A stretch of 64,000 bases of DNA, taken from assembly GCA_963931925.1 (NCBI GenBank), contig OZ007575.1, forward strand, positions 38,632,846-38,696,845, written 5' to 3'. The notes beneath the pieces were generated by a model. It searched no databases. It was not told the origin of the DNA and worked only from the letters and a program-made list of their open reading frames with translations. Origin of the DNA: Onchidella celtica. Taxonomy: Eukaryota > Mollusca > Gastropoda > Systellommatophora > Onchidiidae. The position numbers and the translations under genes were made by a program. This document shows positions 11,001 through 53,814 of the stretch, piece by piece. Position 1 is the first letter of the stretch, and the number at the start of each line of letters is the position of its first letter.

Positions 11001-13288
11001 TCTTCGTGTCAGACTGTTTATATCAGGAGGCCGGCAGCCTTTATGAAGGACGCTGTACTCCTGAGATCCTCTGCTGTCCCATATAGCTCTGGGCCAGCTG
11101 TCTTCCCTCTGTTCTCTGTATGGGGGGCATTGTTGGAGGACATGTTCTGCATTCTCTGGGGAATTTCCACAAGGGCATGTCTAAAGTTAATTTAACTCTT
11201 TGATTTATACCAGAATTGGAAAACTGGAGGTCATGAGACTGGAAAATTTGTCTTTATACTGGACATTAAACTGCTAATGATTCCTTACACAAGTGCAGTT
11301 TTGTTTCAGGACAGATGGGGATTTATATTCCACTGCCCTTTTCATACTGTTGAAAATGTTCTTATTTATGTTTCAAGTACTTGTATGAATGGCATTGTCA
11401 GTAATTCTCCCAAGAGAACTTTCTTGTTACTGTCGGTTTTGCTTTTCAGGGATTTTGCAGTGGGAGTGAAAAAATTGGAACAACTGAAAATCTCTCATGT
11501 ACTGAATGCTGCCTGTGGTAAGGGAGTTGATTCCAATCCACAAATGTATGAGAAAGCAGGGATGGTTTTCCTTGGCATACCTGCCACTGACACAATGGGA
11601 TGTGATTTGTCACCTTACTGGGAGCCAGCAGCGGAGTTTATCCATTCTGCGGTGACTAGTAAAGGTAACTTGTGATGTGGTCAAGTTTTATATTGTCACC
11701 ATTCCCTAAGACTGTAGTAATCCCAAAAATTTGAAAAATCAATTTGTTTAACTACATTCAAAACCACATTGAGTGTCTTGGGTATAGACTCCTAAGCTGA
11801 AAATTAATTGAATAGCAAACTAAAATATTCACTGTAACTACACCAGTTGTGCTAAAATAAAACAGCTTTTTGTTTCTCCTGAAAAGTAGCCAAACCCACT
11901 TACTACAGTTTTAGGGGATGGTGACGATATATAAATTAATTTGATACATTCTAATTTTGACAATTGAACCATGGACTAACTAAGTGTATGCTTTAGTGTT
12001 ACATGTAGTGTAGTCATTAGTCATTAGTGTGTGCACTAGTATGCTGTGAAACTGAAACTCAGAATCTCCTTTGGTACTTTTGAGTATGAACAATGATAGA
12101 GGGATTTTATTATTGTTCTTTGGCAATTACAACTCAGCAATGTCCTCTTACTTGCACTTTATAGCTTATAGACCCAATTGTTGTCACCATTTCTTTTCCA
12201 TTACAGGAAAGGGTCGTGAGGACAAAGTTTGGGATTTTCATTATTTGCTTTTCATAAAACTACCAAAGAAATTTAGATGTAGGTAAAAGATCTTTTGGAC
12301 AAAATTTGGGATGGTCAGTATTTGTTTCCATTAGGCTACAGCTGAAATTTAAGTTTAGGTAAAGGGTCTTCAGGACAGTTTGGGATTTTCAGTATTTGGT
12401 TCCTGCAAAGCTGCAGCTGAAATTTGGATGTAGGTAAAGGGACTTCAGGATGGTTTGGGATTTTCAGTACGTTTGGTTTCCTTTAAGGCTAAAGCTGAAA
12501 TGTCGCGCAGCCAGTCAAAATGAGTCACTTGTCGCTTTTTATCATAATAGAGTTATTAGTATCATGTAAAAGCTTATTTCATGCACTTTCATGTGGTGAA
12601 AAAATTTTTGAGCTAGCTTAATTTTAGCCTGAGATATTGCAGTTTAAAGAGGTGGGGGGTGAGCCCTGAACAATGGCGGAAATCCCGAGAAAATCGCGAT
12701 TAAAGATCGGGCTGAACACAAAACAGTTAGATACCTACCTCAGAAAATCCTGATTTTAATCATTTTATACTTAAAATCTGCTAATTTCATTAACATTTTC
12801 TAGTTCAGAAATGGATAAACTTTCCATTTCCGCAATAAAAAAAAAAAATTGATATCCGACCCCCCAAACAAGTTCAACTCCCGATTTCTCTGGTTCAAGC
12901 CCAGCGACAAGTGTCTCATTTTGAATGGCCGCTAGACAAATCAAGTTGTAGGTGAAGGGTCATTAGGACAGTTTGTGATTTTTAAAGTTTGTTTCCTATA
13001 GAGCTACAGCTTACTTTCTTTTAGTTTCATCGTTAACCTTGCACAAAATCACCATGTTTCTTTTCTTTTGCCGACTTAGGAGTTGTATTTGTGCACTGTG
13101 TCCAAGGCATCAGCCGCTCTGCTGCCCTGGTCATTGGGTACTACATGATGAAGTGTGGCCTCCCAGTGCAAGAAGCCACCAGATGGGTCAGATCCAAGAG
13201 AGAGATCTGTCCGAACTCAAACTTCTTGCAGCAACTGTGTGACCTGAACAGCAAACTCAACCTGGCTGGGCCTTCCCAGAAAGAGTAG
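8033..13288 (+). CDS. Tandem-domain VHR/DUSP3-like dual-specificity phosphatase
   Basis: Dual-specificity (Tyr and Ser/Thr) phosphatase with two VHR-type catalytic domains. Exons: 8033-8172, 9100-9323, 10068-10524, 11450-11664, 13080-13288; all junctions are GT-AG and the sum, 1245 nt, gives 414 residues plus stop. Start: ATG at 8033 is in frame with PCTIQELENI and FIGEG. Domain 1 (exons 1-3) has LGITHVLNAARGK, the general-acid loop EATDFINYDLS, and the P-loop HCVQGVSRS (Cys nucleophile, Arg). An acidic Ser/Glu-rich linker lies in exon 3, then PCTVEDLEGI and IYIGEG start domain 2. Domain 2 (exons 4-5) has ISHVLNAACGK, PATDTMGCDLS and HCVQGISRS. Both active sites look intact. VHR is normally a single domain of about 185 residues, so this is roughly double length. 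No signal peptide or membrane segment is seen, so a cytosolic or nuclear location is likely. Substrates (MAP kinases are typical) are inferred only. Confidence 0.92.
8239..8733. repeat. ~500-bp repeat, right copy (phosphatase intron 1)
   Basis: Partner of 6153-6652. Starts about 65 bp after the exon 1 donor and fills more than half of intron 1. Confidence 0.8.
10975..11185 (-). pseudogene. LINE 3'-end remnant
   Basis: On the minus strand a frame reads CPCGNSPENAEHVLQQCP followed by a basic tail ending near RRSQKRKK. The C-x-C...H-x4-C pattern is the zinc-binding cysteine/histidine motif commonly found after the reverse transcriptase domain in non-LTR retrotransposons. The fragment begins after a stop and has no polymerase part, so it is a dead 5'-truncated relic in phosphatase intron 3. 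Confidence 0.6.
11695..11925. mobile_element. MITE family C, copy 2 (most intact)
   Basis: 231 bp with matching ends GTCACCATTCCCTAAGACTG and, inverted, GTCACCATCCCCTAAAACTG, extending to about 26 bp. Lies in phosphatase intron 4. This uninterrupted copy defines the structure of the family used to interpret the interrupted copies at 45141 and 53600. Confidence 0.85.
12205..13012. repeat. ~75-bp tandem repeat in phosphatase intron 4
   Basis: About five units with the phrase GTAGGTAAAGGGTCTTCAGG, GTTTGGGATTTTCAGTATTT, CTACAGCTGAAATTT. The GGTAAA anchors at 12282, 12358 and 12433 give periods of 76 and 75 bp. The fifth unit is split by the MITE at 12502-12937 and resumes at 12938. Confidence 0.8.
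12502..12937. mobile_element. MITE with ~35-bp TIR and AAAT duplication
   Basis: The left end GTCGCGCAGCCAGTCAAAAT continues into GAGTCACTTGTCGCT, and the right end is its inverse (GTCTAGCGGCCATTCAAAAT...GAGACACTTGTCGCT when reversed). AAAT flanks both sides (12498-12501, 12938-12941). The 436-bp interior is noncoding. Superfamily not assigned; a 4-bp duplication and GTC ends are recorded for matching. Confidence 0.8.
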
Positions 13289-13594
13289 ATGCTTGACCCC
13301 ATTCACGGGATTTGGACATTTGGTCACATTTCAACTTTCTACCTGAACTTTAGCTGTAGAGTTTCTTGCTGATTGTTTCAGATTTTTTGTTTGTTTTATA
13401 TTTATATTGTATCTTTACGGACCTAGCATAATTTCAATGCAATAATCTGGGGTTCTTCACCAAACGGAACCTATAAGGATATTTTATAATATTGTCAGTG
13501 TAAAGATTTTATTGCTCATTCAAATTTTGAGCGATTGTATATTATCTTATTGGCTGTGAAAGAGTGATGGGGAAGCAAGCAAAATTTGGTGACA

Positions 13595-13600
13595 AATAAA
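13595..13600 (+). terminator. Poly(A) signal of the phosphatase gene
   Basis: AATAAA about 307 bp after the stop codon, in the right strand. A MITE begins directly downstream at 13611, so the transcript probably ends just before or inside that element. Confidence 0.6.
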
Positions 13601-13610
13601 CATTGGAGCC

Positions 13611-13825
13611 GTAACCCTCTTGCTGCCACAGGTGCCATCATAAAGTGCGGAAATCTACAGTTTCATGCCAAACTGCCGCAAGACTGATATATTGGCTGAC
13701 ATTGTTCTGGCATGTTTTGCACCCCTATTTTTATGCTACTTCCTGCTGTTATTCTAAATGATAATCCATTTTTCTGGTAGTTTAAAGGGAGGAAGGGCGT
13801 TTGGGCTTGGCAGCAAAAGGGTTAA
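13611..13825. mobile_element. TTAA-type MITE (piggyBac-like ends)
   Basis: The left end GTAACCCTCTTGCTGCCA and the right end TTGGCAGCAAAAGGGTTAA are inverse of each other. The right flank is TTAA and the left is a one-base variant, GTAA. TTAACCCT... ends are typical of piggyBac-type MITEs. 215 bp, noncoding. Confidence 0.75.
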
Positions 13826-16800
13826 GCAAGTAATAGAAAGTGATGAAAATAAGTAGTGTGTTTGGTTTGAATTGTATATCTATTCAAGACAGATCTGCTT
13901 TGTGTCAGGTTGGTGCATGGAAATATTTGTCTTAGAACCTGAAGCATGGCATAAGCAGAATGATTTATAGTTGGTCTTTAAGCTATGGTTGGTGTGGACT
14001 AACAGTTCTTTTATTTTCTTTGCTCAAACAGAGATGAAAGAGTTTTACTTGACTTTTATGAGGGTGATTGTCTACAGAGATGAAATCTCAGATAGGATAT
14101 ATACCATTTATGACCACTTTCATGTGCAGCTTTTGTTTTTAGTGAGATGTGCAATAATGGGAAATCCCTGTTTGTTCTCACATTTATTTACTGTGCCCTG
14201 TCTTCCAACACTGAACATAGCATTGGATGTTACAGCCTGTATTTAACTGTAAACTTTTATACAAATGAATTTGTAACATATATACACTGGTTTACGCTAA
14301 TTGCTTGGCTTGTGAATAGGAACAGGAAGCAAATCAGAAATAAACACTCACCTAGATCTTGATTGCAATGTAACAAGCTATTCAAAATACAGATTTTTAA
14401 AACCATAGTGTTACGACTTTTCTACATTTTTCTGCTTTGAGCTTTGGGATACAAAAGTGACTGTTTCTTTCCCATGAAGAGCTCCGTGGTTTTTTTAATA
14501 TTCAATACCATTTGCAACAACGAATTAAAAGCAACAGTAAACTGCAGAAATAAAATTCCATGCAAAAGTTTATAAAGAAATCCAAGAAGACATTGTCTGG
14601 AGCAAACGTTATCCATTACAAGCTTCAATACTTTCATTCCACATACTATATATTCATAATTGGGAGGACAACAATGATCAGCTCAGAAAACTGCTTCAAC
14701 AGGAGGTGTCTTATGTTAGAAATAGTCTCTCAGTTTTTCGTTTTTGTTTTTTGGTTTTTGAAAAGGAGGGGGGGCGGGGGGGGGGGAATCAAGAAAGACA
14801 TGGCTGAGCACCTATCCGTGAGTGTGGTAATGGCTAGGGAGTCCGAGTCTGGACTTGCAGAGACGCAAACAGACGGCACTGAATACTAGAATGTGTCACA
14901 GGGATGGTGCCGTTCTCATGTGGCCTGCACCTGGCTGTGATGTGCCAAGTCCAGAGATATGTTAAATGTTAATATGTTACACTTTACCTTAATGTTGATA
15001 TGTTAATGAAATGACATGAGAGAAATATTGCTACTAAAAGCCTGAGGAAATGGTAGATTTTTTTTTTTTTAACTGACATTTGAAGTTGTGCACAGTTTTT
15101 TCTGTGATGCAAATTACATTTGTTATGCAAAAACCACAATTGTTATCTTACCAGCTACTTCTTCCGATGTTAATCAAAGTTTGAGACTAGGTATGTGGTA
15201 AATTGTTTGGCATCTTATCGTGTAGATTATAGTTTGTCTGATAGATATGACCTGCCAGGACTGTCTGGCAACATGAACATAGAGAAGTGACCAAACCAAC
15301 ATGAGTTACAGACTCTGGAAACTTAAATTGTTGAATATATCGTAAGTATGATAAACTTGAGTGATGATTCACCTTCAGAATAACTGGTCTGATACTGACA
15401 GGTGGACAGTTTACAGAAAGGCATGATTTTTTGCTATTTCTTTTTCTGAGAAACACCAAAATTTCAGGTCTTGTTCAGCTGTCATCTTGAACAAACCACT
15501 GTACAGGACTTACTCCTGCAGGGGGTGAGAAAAACAAAAAGGCCAGGCCAGCCAAACGAGAATCTCCCAAAAAACAACAGAGCTGAAGCATTCAAAAATC
15601 AAAAAGGCAATGGGTTACCTCAGATTAGTACCAAGGTGAATGAGACAGAATGACTTCAGTTTGTTCTTCAGCCAAGTTTCATCATATTTGTTGTATACAA
15701 AAGACCCATTCCCCCTCTCTGGATAGTTACATAGACTCTGTTAGACCTAGCTGTTTGTTTTTTTTTTCCATTACCAAAGCTGTCTGAAGGATGAGCTGAT
15801 CACAAGAACGGAGCTTTTTAATAAAAGGGGAGATGAAGTTTATGCATTTGTATGTATTTTGATTTTACTTGTATACTGAACCACCGCAGTTCTTTTGATT
15901 CAGACTGAGTTACTGTTTAACTGTAGATATGCAACTGATTAGCTTTACTAGTGTGCATAGTTTTACTGGGTGTGTGTTTCTCGCCAAAATGTAAATGTAT
16001 GTATATTAATAGTTGATATAATTTATGTAAAACAGATTCAGGGTTTTAATCTGCATTTTTCCAAGATGTGCCATTTATGTTGACCATTTCTCATTTTTAC
16101 GACTTTTTTTTCCCACTTGTTGGTGAAGGAAGTTGTATCACCAGGTTTTTCAATTACCACCAATGGTGAAAAATCTGTGGTCATGCTGTCATAATCAGAT
16201 CTATAGCAATATAATTATATACCCAGTGTGATCACGCTGGCCTGTCTATGCTGATATCAAATTACTTTACTCGCATGGTAGAGATATGTTACTACATGTA
16301 GTTTGTTGTTTCTTGGCCATTTCTGTTTTTTCCTCAATAAACATATCAGGTACAATTTGTGAGACTGGTCATTCCACATTTTCAGTTTGTGTCTTGTCCC
16401 TACTGCCCATCCCTGCTGGCTTTTTGCACTCTGAACAAAAGCACATAATTGCATGCCTTAGATAAATATATCAGGTGGAGAAAAGAACTACATGTAAGTC
16501 TAGTTTAGCTGCGTTTTGAAAGAAAGATATGGAAATAAGAAGACTGATAAAACTGTCATCTAGATCATTCCAAAGGCCACTGTCCATGAAAAAACTGAAT
16601 TCGGAATCTAGAAGTAGACATGTGCCAGGTACAGGTCAGATGTTGAAATGAATCAGGCAAAATAACAAAAACAACCACATGTAATAATATTGTGCTTGAT
16701 ATAAAATCTCTGTATTGATCAAAAACAAAGTGAAAAATAGATATTCTGTCAACATAAATCTGCTTCGTAGTTAAAAAATTGGTCCCATCTGTGAGGCTTA

Positions 16801-17829
16801 GCAGCCTAATAAAATACAACAAGGAACTCATATCACTCACTCCTTCTTCCCCCATCTACTGACAACATACATTTTTGATTCTCCCTTGATGAGTTGATCT
16901 ACCAACTAGATAAAAATCAGAAATTTTCATCACATGAAATTGTTGAGCAAAATACTTAGGTACACGGATAAGTGACACCTTTTCAAGCTCATGACTACAG
17001 TTCCTATGATAAATCACAGATCCTATCACAGATTAAAGAAGATGAGATTTCTGTGTGCTCTTCACATTTCACATCAATTTTGATCCATGCGCTTTCACAG
17101 ATATACCTTACAAAATGGTAAAATGAACAGGCCTAACCTCATGATTCATGCATTTCTCATCTGGCATTGCTTTCAGCATTTATTTGATAAATACCATGCA
17201 CATCCCATATGTCATCCCATACATACTTACACCCGTCTTTCAAAGTTAGGAAACCAAGTCTGACACAGCTGATAATGACATGCACAGACTAATACCGGAC
17301 AGTGGAATGAGTAGTGAACATTATTAGTCAGAGCTGCAATTTTTTTTTCTATAACAAAGAGATTCATGACTGGCTGCATCCTTGCAATCGCAATGGAATA
17401 TGCACACACTGTCTTAGAGCTAAAACCAGAATAACATTACCTATGAATTACATCATAGCATCAATCACACAATAACGTTTCCAATGGTATTCCCATACAC
17501 CCACAACACAACATGAACTGCTCAGAAACATTCTAATTTGCCATTTTCCGGACATTTCAACACATATGTATGTATACAATATATAAAACCACTGCATACA
17601 TGCCACACAAGACAGCAGACTAATCAAAATTACTGAGTCACCAAATCACTAATTTCTTCCCATTCTCTGTATGACGGAGATGAAATGTCAGATCATTCTC
17701 ATAAATTAAATAAGAAACACGACATTAATTAAACATTAAATTTCATCTGAAGCACAGCACCTTCATGATAAAGAAAATAATATAAGGCTCACTGCTTCAG
17801 ATTGGTTCCTTTGGGACTCTCAAAACTCT
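13826..17829. other. Intergenic between convergent genes
   Basis: About 4 kb between the phosphatase (+) and the BPL_N gene (-). I found no convincing exon, RNA gene or inverted-repeat element. There is a mixed poly-G tract near 14766-14787 and poly-T tracts near 15060. Short frames (for example 14560-14889, 15187-15459, 16565-16855) show no domains. Confidence 0.5.
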
Positions 17830-17835
17830 TTTATT
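17830..17835 (-). terminator. Poly(A) signal of the BPL_N gene
   Basis: AATAAA on the minus strand, about 110 bp after the stop codon at 17947-17949. Confidence 0.6.
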
Positions 17836-17946
17836 GCACAAAATCATCTTAGCACAAGTAGAAAAAAATGTTTGTGATTTTTAAATGTTCATTCAACACA
17901 AGGCAGGTGACAGTGGTGCAGCGATACATCTGCATGAGATTGTTCC

Positions 17947-19854
17947 TCAACTGTTAGCTACTTTCACGTTCAATTGCTGAAGAATATCTATAAACACCTT
18001 TTTCCTCATGTCCTCACTGCAGTAAAATTTAGGAAGGCAAGATTTCACATACACGTCATCTTTGTCCAGCAAGTGAACAGGAAATTCCAGGTGGACCCCT
18101 GAAAGAATGGACACGCCTTGAGACACTCGATTCCTTATGACAGCTGGTGGCTTATGAGGTAAAGACAGGAACCTAGCCAAAACTTCAACACTGTTTGTTG
18201 TGCTAAGCTTGCCTTTGCTTGGGGCAAAGTAACCACCTCCATCAATGTAACTGTTAAACTTGAGCTTTCCCTTGTATTGTATAGGCACGGCATGTACACC
18301 TGTCTTCAGGCCATATTGGAAACCCAGGAAGGCCGGACCAATGCATTCACCTGAAGAACAAATAACTCACATATTTTATCCATGACAAATATTCAACAGA
18401 ACATATAATGCATTTCAAGTATGTACTCTTTTTAAAATTTTTTTTTTTTTGGTCAAAACAGTGGTGGAAAGATAATCTACAAAGGCATTCTGATTCTGTT
18501 AGACAGAAAATCTGTGGGACCAGCAAAAAAAACAAACAAACCATAAGTGTTTTCAATTCAGAAAGAGGTGCCAAGAAAGACCATTGTGAGAAAAGAAAAC
18601 ATTTTCTAAACTTTTTTATCATTCTGTTACTATTTTCACAGCAACCTATTTGTATGAGTCCATTCTGATACATAATTTTCAATTCTTTTACCATCTCAGT
18701 GATAATTCTGTATGTTTTCTTACCTCCATTCTGACAAACTACAACCTCTACATTTATGAGACTGGGTTTACACCTTCCACAACACATCCCCCATTTTAAA
18801 AATACAAACCCCAAACACACAAGTTCAGCCATGGAAGAAGGTAAAATAAGGCAATGTTAAAGAAAAAAAATAATAACATCTCCTCAAGCATCTCATAAAA
18901 TCCACAACTGGAAAGAATTCTAGTTACAATGTCACATAATACTAGGAAAAGAGTGAAGAAATCCTGTGCACATCCCATCTGAATAAAATGTAACAAATTT
19001 CATTTCCTTGCATTACAACATCTTACCGGGATAAAACTTGAGAGATCTTTCACCAACAACTTCTAATGGCCCATCTTTGTCAAACTCTATGTAGTCAGAA
19101 GCCCAATAAGCTCCTGCACACAGTCCCAGGTAGGAACCACCATTCTCTACAAACTCACGGATGCACTGGGTGCCTTCTGTGCCTAGAGCAGCAATGTATC
19201 CAAGATCATAACCCCCTCCGAATGAAATCATACGACAGTTCTTTGTCCACAGACCTGGTCAGATGAAATGGGTACATCACATGAGCAAATGTTGCTGTAG
19301 ATACCAATAAACAGATTCACCCACAATTTGGTACTTAACTACTGTTTGTTTAGGGAGTGGACATGCATTTAAAAAAAAAAAAAAAAAAGAAAAATAATAA
19401 AAATAAGAAAACATTTTCGCCAATTGTTTTGTTTGTTAGATTACTAATATTTGTGAACGCCTGCAGTAAGTGAGCATTATGGATAACCGCTTCAATGGTC
19501 CAGCTGCTCAGTTTCACTGTTTTAGTCACAAATGAGTACATTCCTTAATCAACTTGTTTCAGGGCATTGTGTTTGATCTTCCTCAACTCTATGGCTTACT
19601 TAATGACAAAGAACAAGGCCACTAACTGAGCTTGTAAATCAAAGATTAAGATAACTTTGAAAAATTTGCCATGGGCAAACCAAAAGTTAAGTACATGGTG
19701 ACTTACCCTCTTTAATCTCTTCTGGAGTGATGTATTGGACAGGATGTTGTTTGGTGTCCACTGTTGACTCCAAGGCTTGCAGAAGTAAACGGCGACTCTC
19801 CTCACAGCAGCCTTCACCATTGTACACAAGGACCGATGATGGACTCTCAGCCAT
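17947..19854 (-). CDS. Stand-alone BPL_N (glutamine amidotransferase-like) protein
   Basis: Three exons on the minus strand: 19854-19707, 19254-19027, 18350-17947 (148+228+404 = 780 nt; 259 residues). Donors are GTAAGT and GTAAGA; acceptors are CTGACCAG and TTCTTCAG. The protein aligns with the N-terminal domain of eukaryotic biotin-protein ligase: SVLVYNGEGC near residue 8, RMISFGGGYDLGY in exon 2, then GGSYLGLCAGAYWAS with the Cys at the nucleophile elbow of class I glutamine amidotransferase folds, SLKFYPG, and YIDGGGYFAP in exon 3. The biotin ligase catalytic domain is absent: the frame ends about 90 residues after the GGGYF motif. It is therefore a BPL_N-only protein whose substrate I cannot name. 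No signal peptide is visible. Start: the ATG at 19854 follows an upstream acceptor (GATCTCGTCCAG), implying a noncoding first exon further right. Confidence 0.88.
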
Positions 19855-19861
19855 TACATGC
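19707..19861 (-). promoter_or_regulatory. Overlapping minimal uORF at the BPL_N start
   Basis: On the minus strand the presumed exon begins CATGTAATGGCTGAG. The first ATG is followed at once by TAA, and the real start ATG overlaps that stop. A one-codon upstream ORF abutting the start could lower or tune initiation. Depends on the acceptor just upstream being used. Confidence 0.4.
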
Positions 19862-22363
19862 TGGACGAGATCAAACACAAATTACAAAATAATCACTGAA
19901 AAACGCAATAAAACAACTTTTAACTACCATTGCTTCTCCCATTAAGCAATTCACACTTTCTAAAGAGTTCAAATCCAAAGAAAGACATTATTTTGTACAC
20001 TTTCAAATGTAATGTCAGACAGTACAGTGCTTTAAGAAAATAAAAAATATACATCATTAATAAATGGTTCCATTGTGTATGCAGAACTGAAAAAATACAA
20101 ATGGTTCCATTCTGTTTGATGATTAAATTAGTTTAAAAATAAATTGTTTTTCTTGTTAAAAATAGCATTCAGACACAGCTGGGTTTATAATACCCAGAAG
20201 AAATGATTATTGATTACTGAGGATATTAGGGATGAAAAAGTGAAAAGTTTCATATAAGATCAGTTGGCGTAAGTTGGTACATTTACATGAAAATCCTCAT
20301 GTTTTTTCGAGATCAACTATTAAAGCAGATGACTGGGTCATATACTGGAAATGAAAAGCTTGCACAGAAGAGTCTCAAGAAATTATTATTATAAAATCAC
20401 CTAGTAATGCCCTGTAATTATCAAACACACACTAAGCATACAAGGACAACTGGTAAGGTGAAAACCTTGCTGTGGTGAAGTGAAAATATTACTACTGAGA
20501 ACTGCCATCTGGTTAAAGGTGGTGGTAAGAATAATAGTCTTGGGCATGAAACAATACTCGAGTACTCAGAAGCACTGATCAGACTTCATTACTAGAGATT
20601 GCATTGCCTTTAGTCAATACTGGAGAATTATGAATATTTTTTCATTGGGCAGGCTTCTAAACAGCTGTTGCCGCAGTGAAATTGTTTGGAACTACATCAT
20701 TTTCATTTGAATCTCTAGCTGTTACAAGAGGCTCTCACGAGTCCCTAAAGTGCAGCAGATGAAAATGAGGAAGATACACTGTGGGCTCTCCAGGGTAATG
20801 AGAGTTTAGATTTAGAGACAACTGTGGAAATAGTCAGTATTTTGCGACAGAGGATTGAAGTCTGGGTTCAGTGACCTTTAAGTGTTCTAGAAGAAACAGT
20901 ACCAGACAGAGTTTCCCAACTGTCGGTGTTCATTGTGTCTGAATCATTGGACACTAAAGAAGATGAACTAATCTTGGATAAGTTAGCTGACAGACCAAGT
21001 TATAATATGGAACAAAATTAATAACATTAAAACACTAGGATCGTAGATGTACACGTACAACTTTGGTCGGGCAAATATTTTATGTTTTGGTTGAAAATCG
21101 CTGACCCTCGCATTTACTATAAAGTCATCCATGTAGACTCTAGATTCTAGAGGACTGACTAACTCGCCTGGGCTGCCCCCCTGCGGCACCCCCCCCCCCC
21201 CCCCCTAAAGTCGCATCCATGTAACGTGACTCAAACGGAACTCCTCCCAAACAAACACTGCTTCATCATATAGGTGACAGCTGAAACATATCATCAGACT
21301 AGATCCAGTTACCAATCAAGAGTTTCTATACTGTACCACCTTTCGAAATGACCCCAGTTTGAACTGACAAGCAGAAAACACTCACTGATTCTCGAATGAC
21401 GTTCAAAAACAATCGCCTCCCGACTGCAATGAACTTCGGGAACATACAACTTTTTTTTTTGCCCAATTTTGATGGGTTTCTTCAAGTGTGGTCCACCACT
21501 GATGTTCCTCTTTCAAGAGTTAATATCATTTAAATATTAGATCAACATATTATCATCATATTTTTTGTCTTTCATTGGCTTGGTTTGACGAAACTCGGGA
21601 GCTGGACGAAACTCGGTCCATTCCAAAGTTCGAGGTGACTTGATTTGACCCTTAACCTCATCTGACCTTTTTTTCTGTGAGACTAATGCCTGCATGTAAT
21701 GTCAGTGTTCGCACTCTGCAACACAGTCTACTCCAATAAGACTTTTAAGAATAAAATTTTATGAGTTTTGCATTTCATCTGTACTACTCCTTGCCGTTAA
21801 TTCCAATAGCCGGAGCCAGATCTGATTTGGTGGTTCTGTACGCAAAACATTTGTTCTGTTCCTCCTATGTCAGCCGCATGGGATAATAGTTTTTGATAAA
21901 CAATGCGAAGTACTTCCTCCACCAAGGCTTCTTCATTATCGAACTGATTTCAGCATCGATACTTTCTCTCCCCCCCCCCCCCCGGGTAATGCATGGAGTT
22001 CTAAATGCGCACGTTCAGCATCAATCTTTGTAACAATAATATTGTGCTTCAGCCCGATAATAAATCTGTTTCAACACCAGCCATTTATATTGTCGCATAC
22101 CACACAACAAACAACTGCACCCATACTGCAGCCATCACTGGGTGGTAAAATCCTTTTATCCGCTTAGGATTTCGATGTCCAGACATGACCTCTGATGTAA
22201 AATTATTTCAGTCGTAGAATGCAAGGGTATTGGTATAAAATGCACTGTACCACTAACAGTTCGAACTGTCTAAATTGCCATGTTTATCAATCAGGCCTAC
22301 AACTATATTTTCACCGTATGTGATGTATCGATATGATCATAGATCTGAGTGTTTGAATTCATC
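19862..22363. other. Divergent intergenic region, BPL_N / NUP210
   Basis: Should hold the 5' UTR exon and promoter of the BPL_N gene (-) and the promoter of NUP210 (+). The right half is more GC-balanced, with poly-C runs near 21190-21206 and 21969-21983. No TATA box or defensible noncoding exon was identified. Confidence 0.45.
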
Positions 22364-53410
<31,047 letters not shown>

Positions 53411-53814
53411 GTATGTCAAAATATGGCCAAAGAAAAAAAGTTGTGTTTTGCAAAGCTTCAGGTTAGGAACAATCAAAACCAAAGCTACAACAATGAAAAA
53501 AATTAAAACAAAAATAAATAAATAAAACAAGCTTTCACATGTTAAATCGTTTGTCAGGTTTGAAGAAAAAAACAACAACAGTATCTGAGAATGAATATCG
53601 TCGCCGTTTGCCAGGTTGTAGTAACTCAAAAATTCAAAAAGTGATTTTTATATATCGTCGGTTGGCTGTTGGAACCTTGTTAAGTCCATTTTTGGGCAAA
53701 TTCACTTTTTAAAAAAAATGGAATCTATAGCACGAGACGCATCGGATGCACTTGAAAAAACGAAAAAATTCTGCTTAGTAGTGGAGAAAAGCGATGATGA
53801 AATTCCGTGTTATA

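Noticed and set aside
19855..19878. Extended N-terminus of the BPL_N protein from 19878
   Set aside because: The codon is GTG and the stretch looks like intron ending in an acceptor; the ATG at 19854 is preferred.
22349..22363. Extended N-terminus of NUP210 from 22349
   Set aside because: That position is GTG, not ATG; the ATG at 22364 has a better context and begins the signal peptide.
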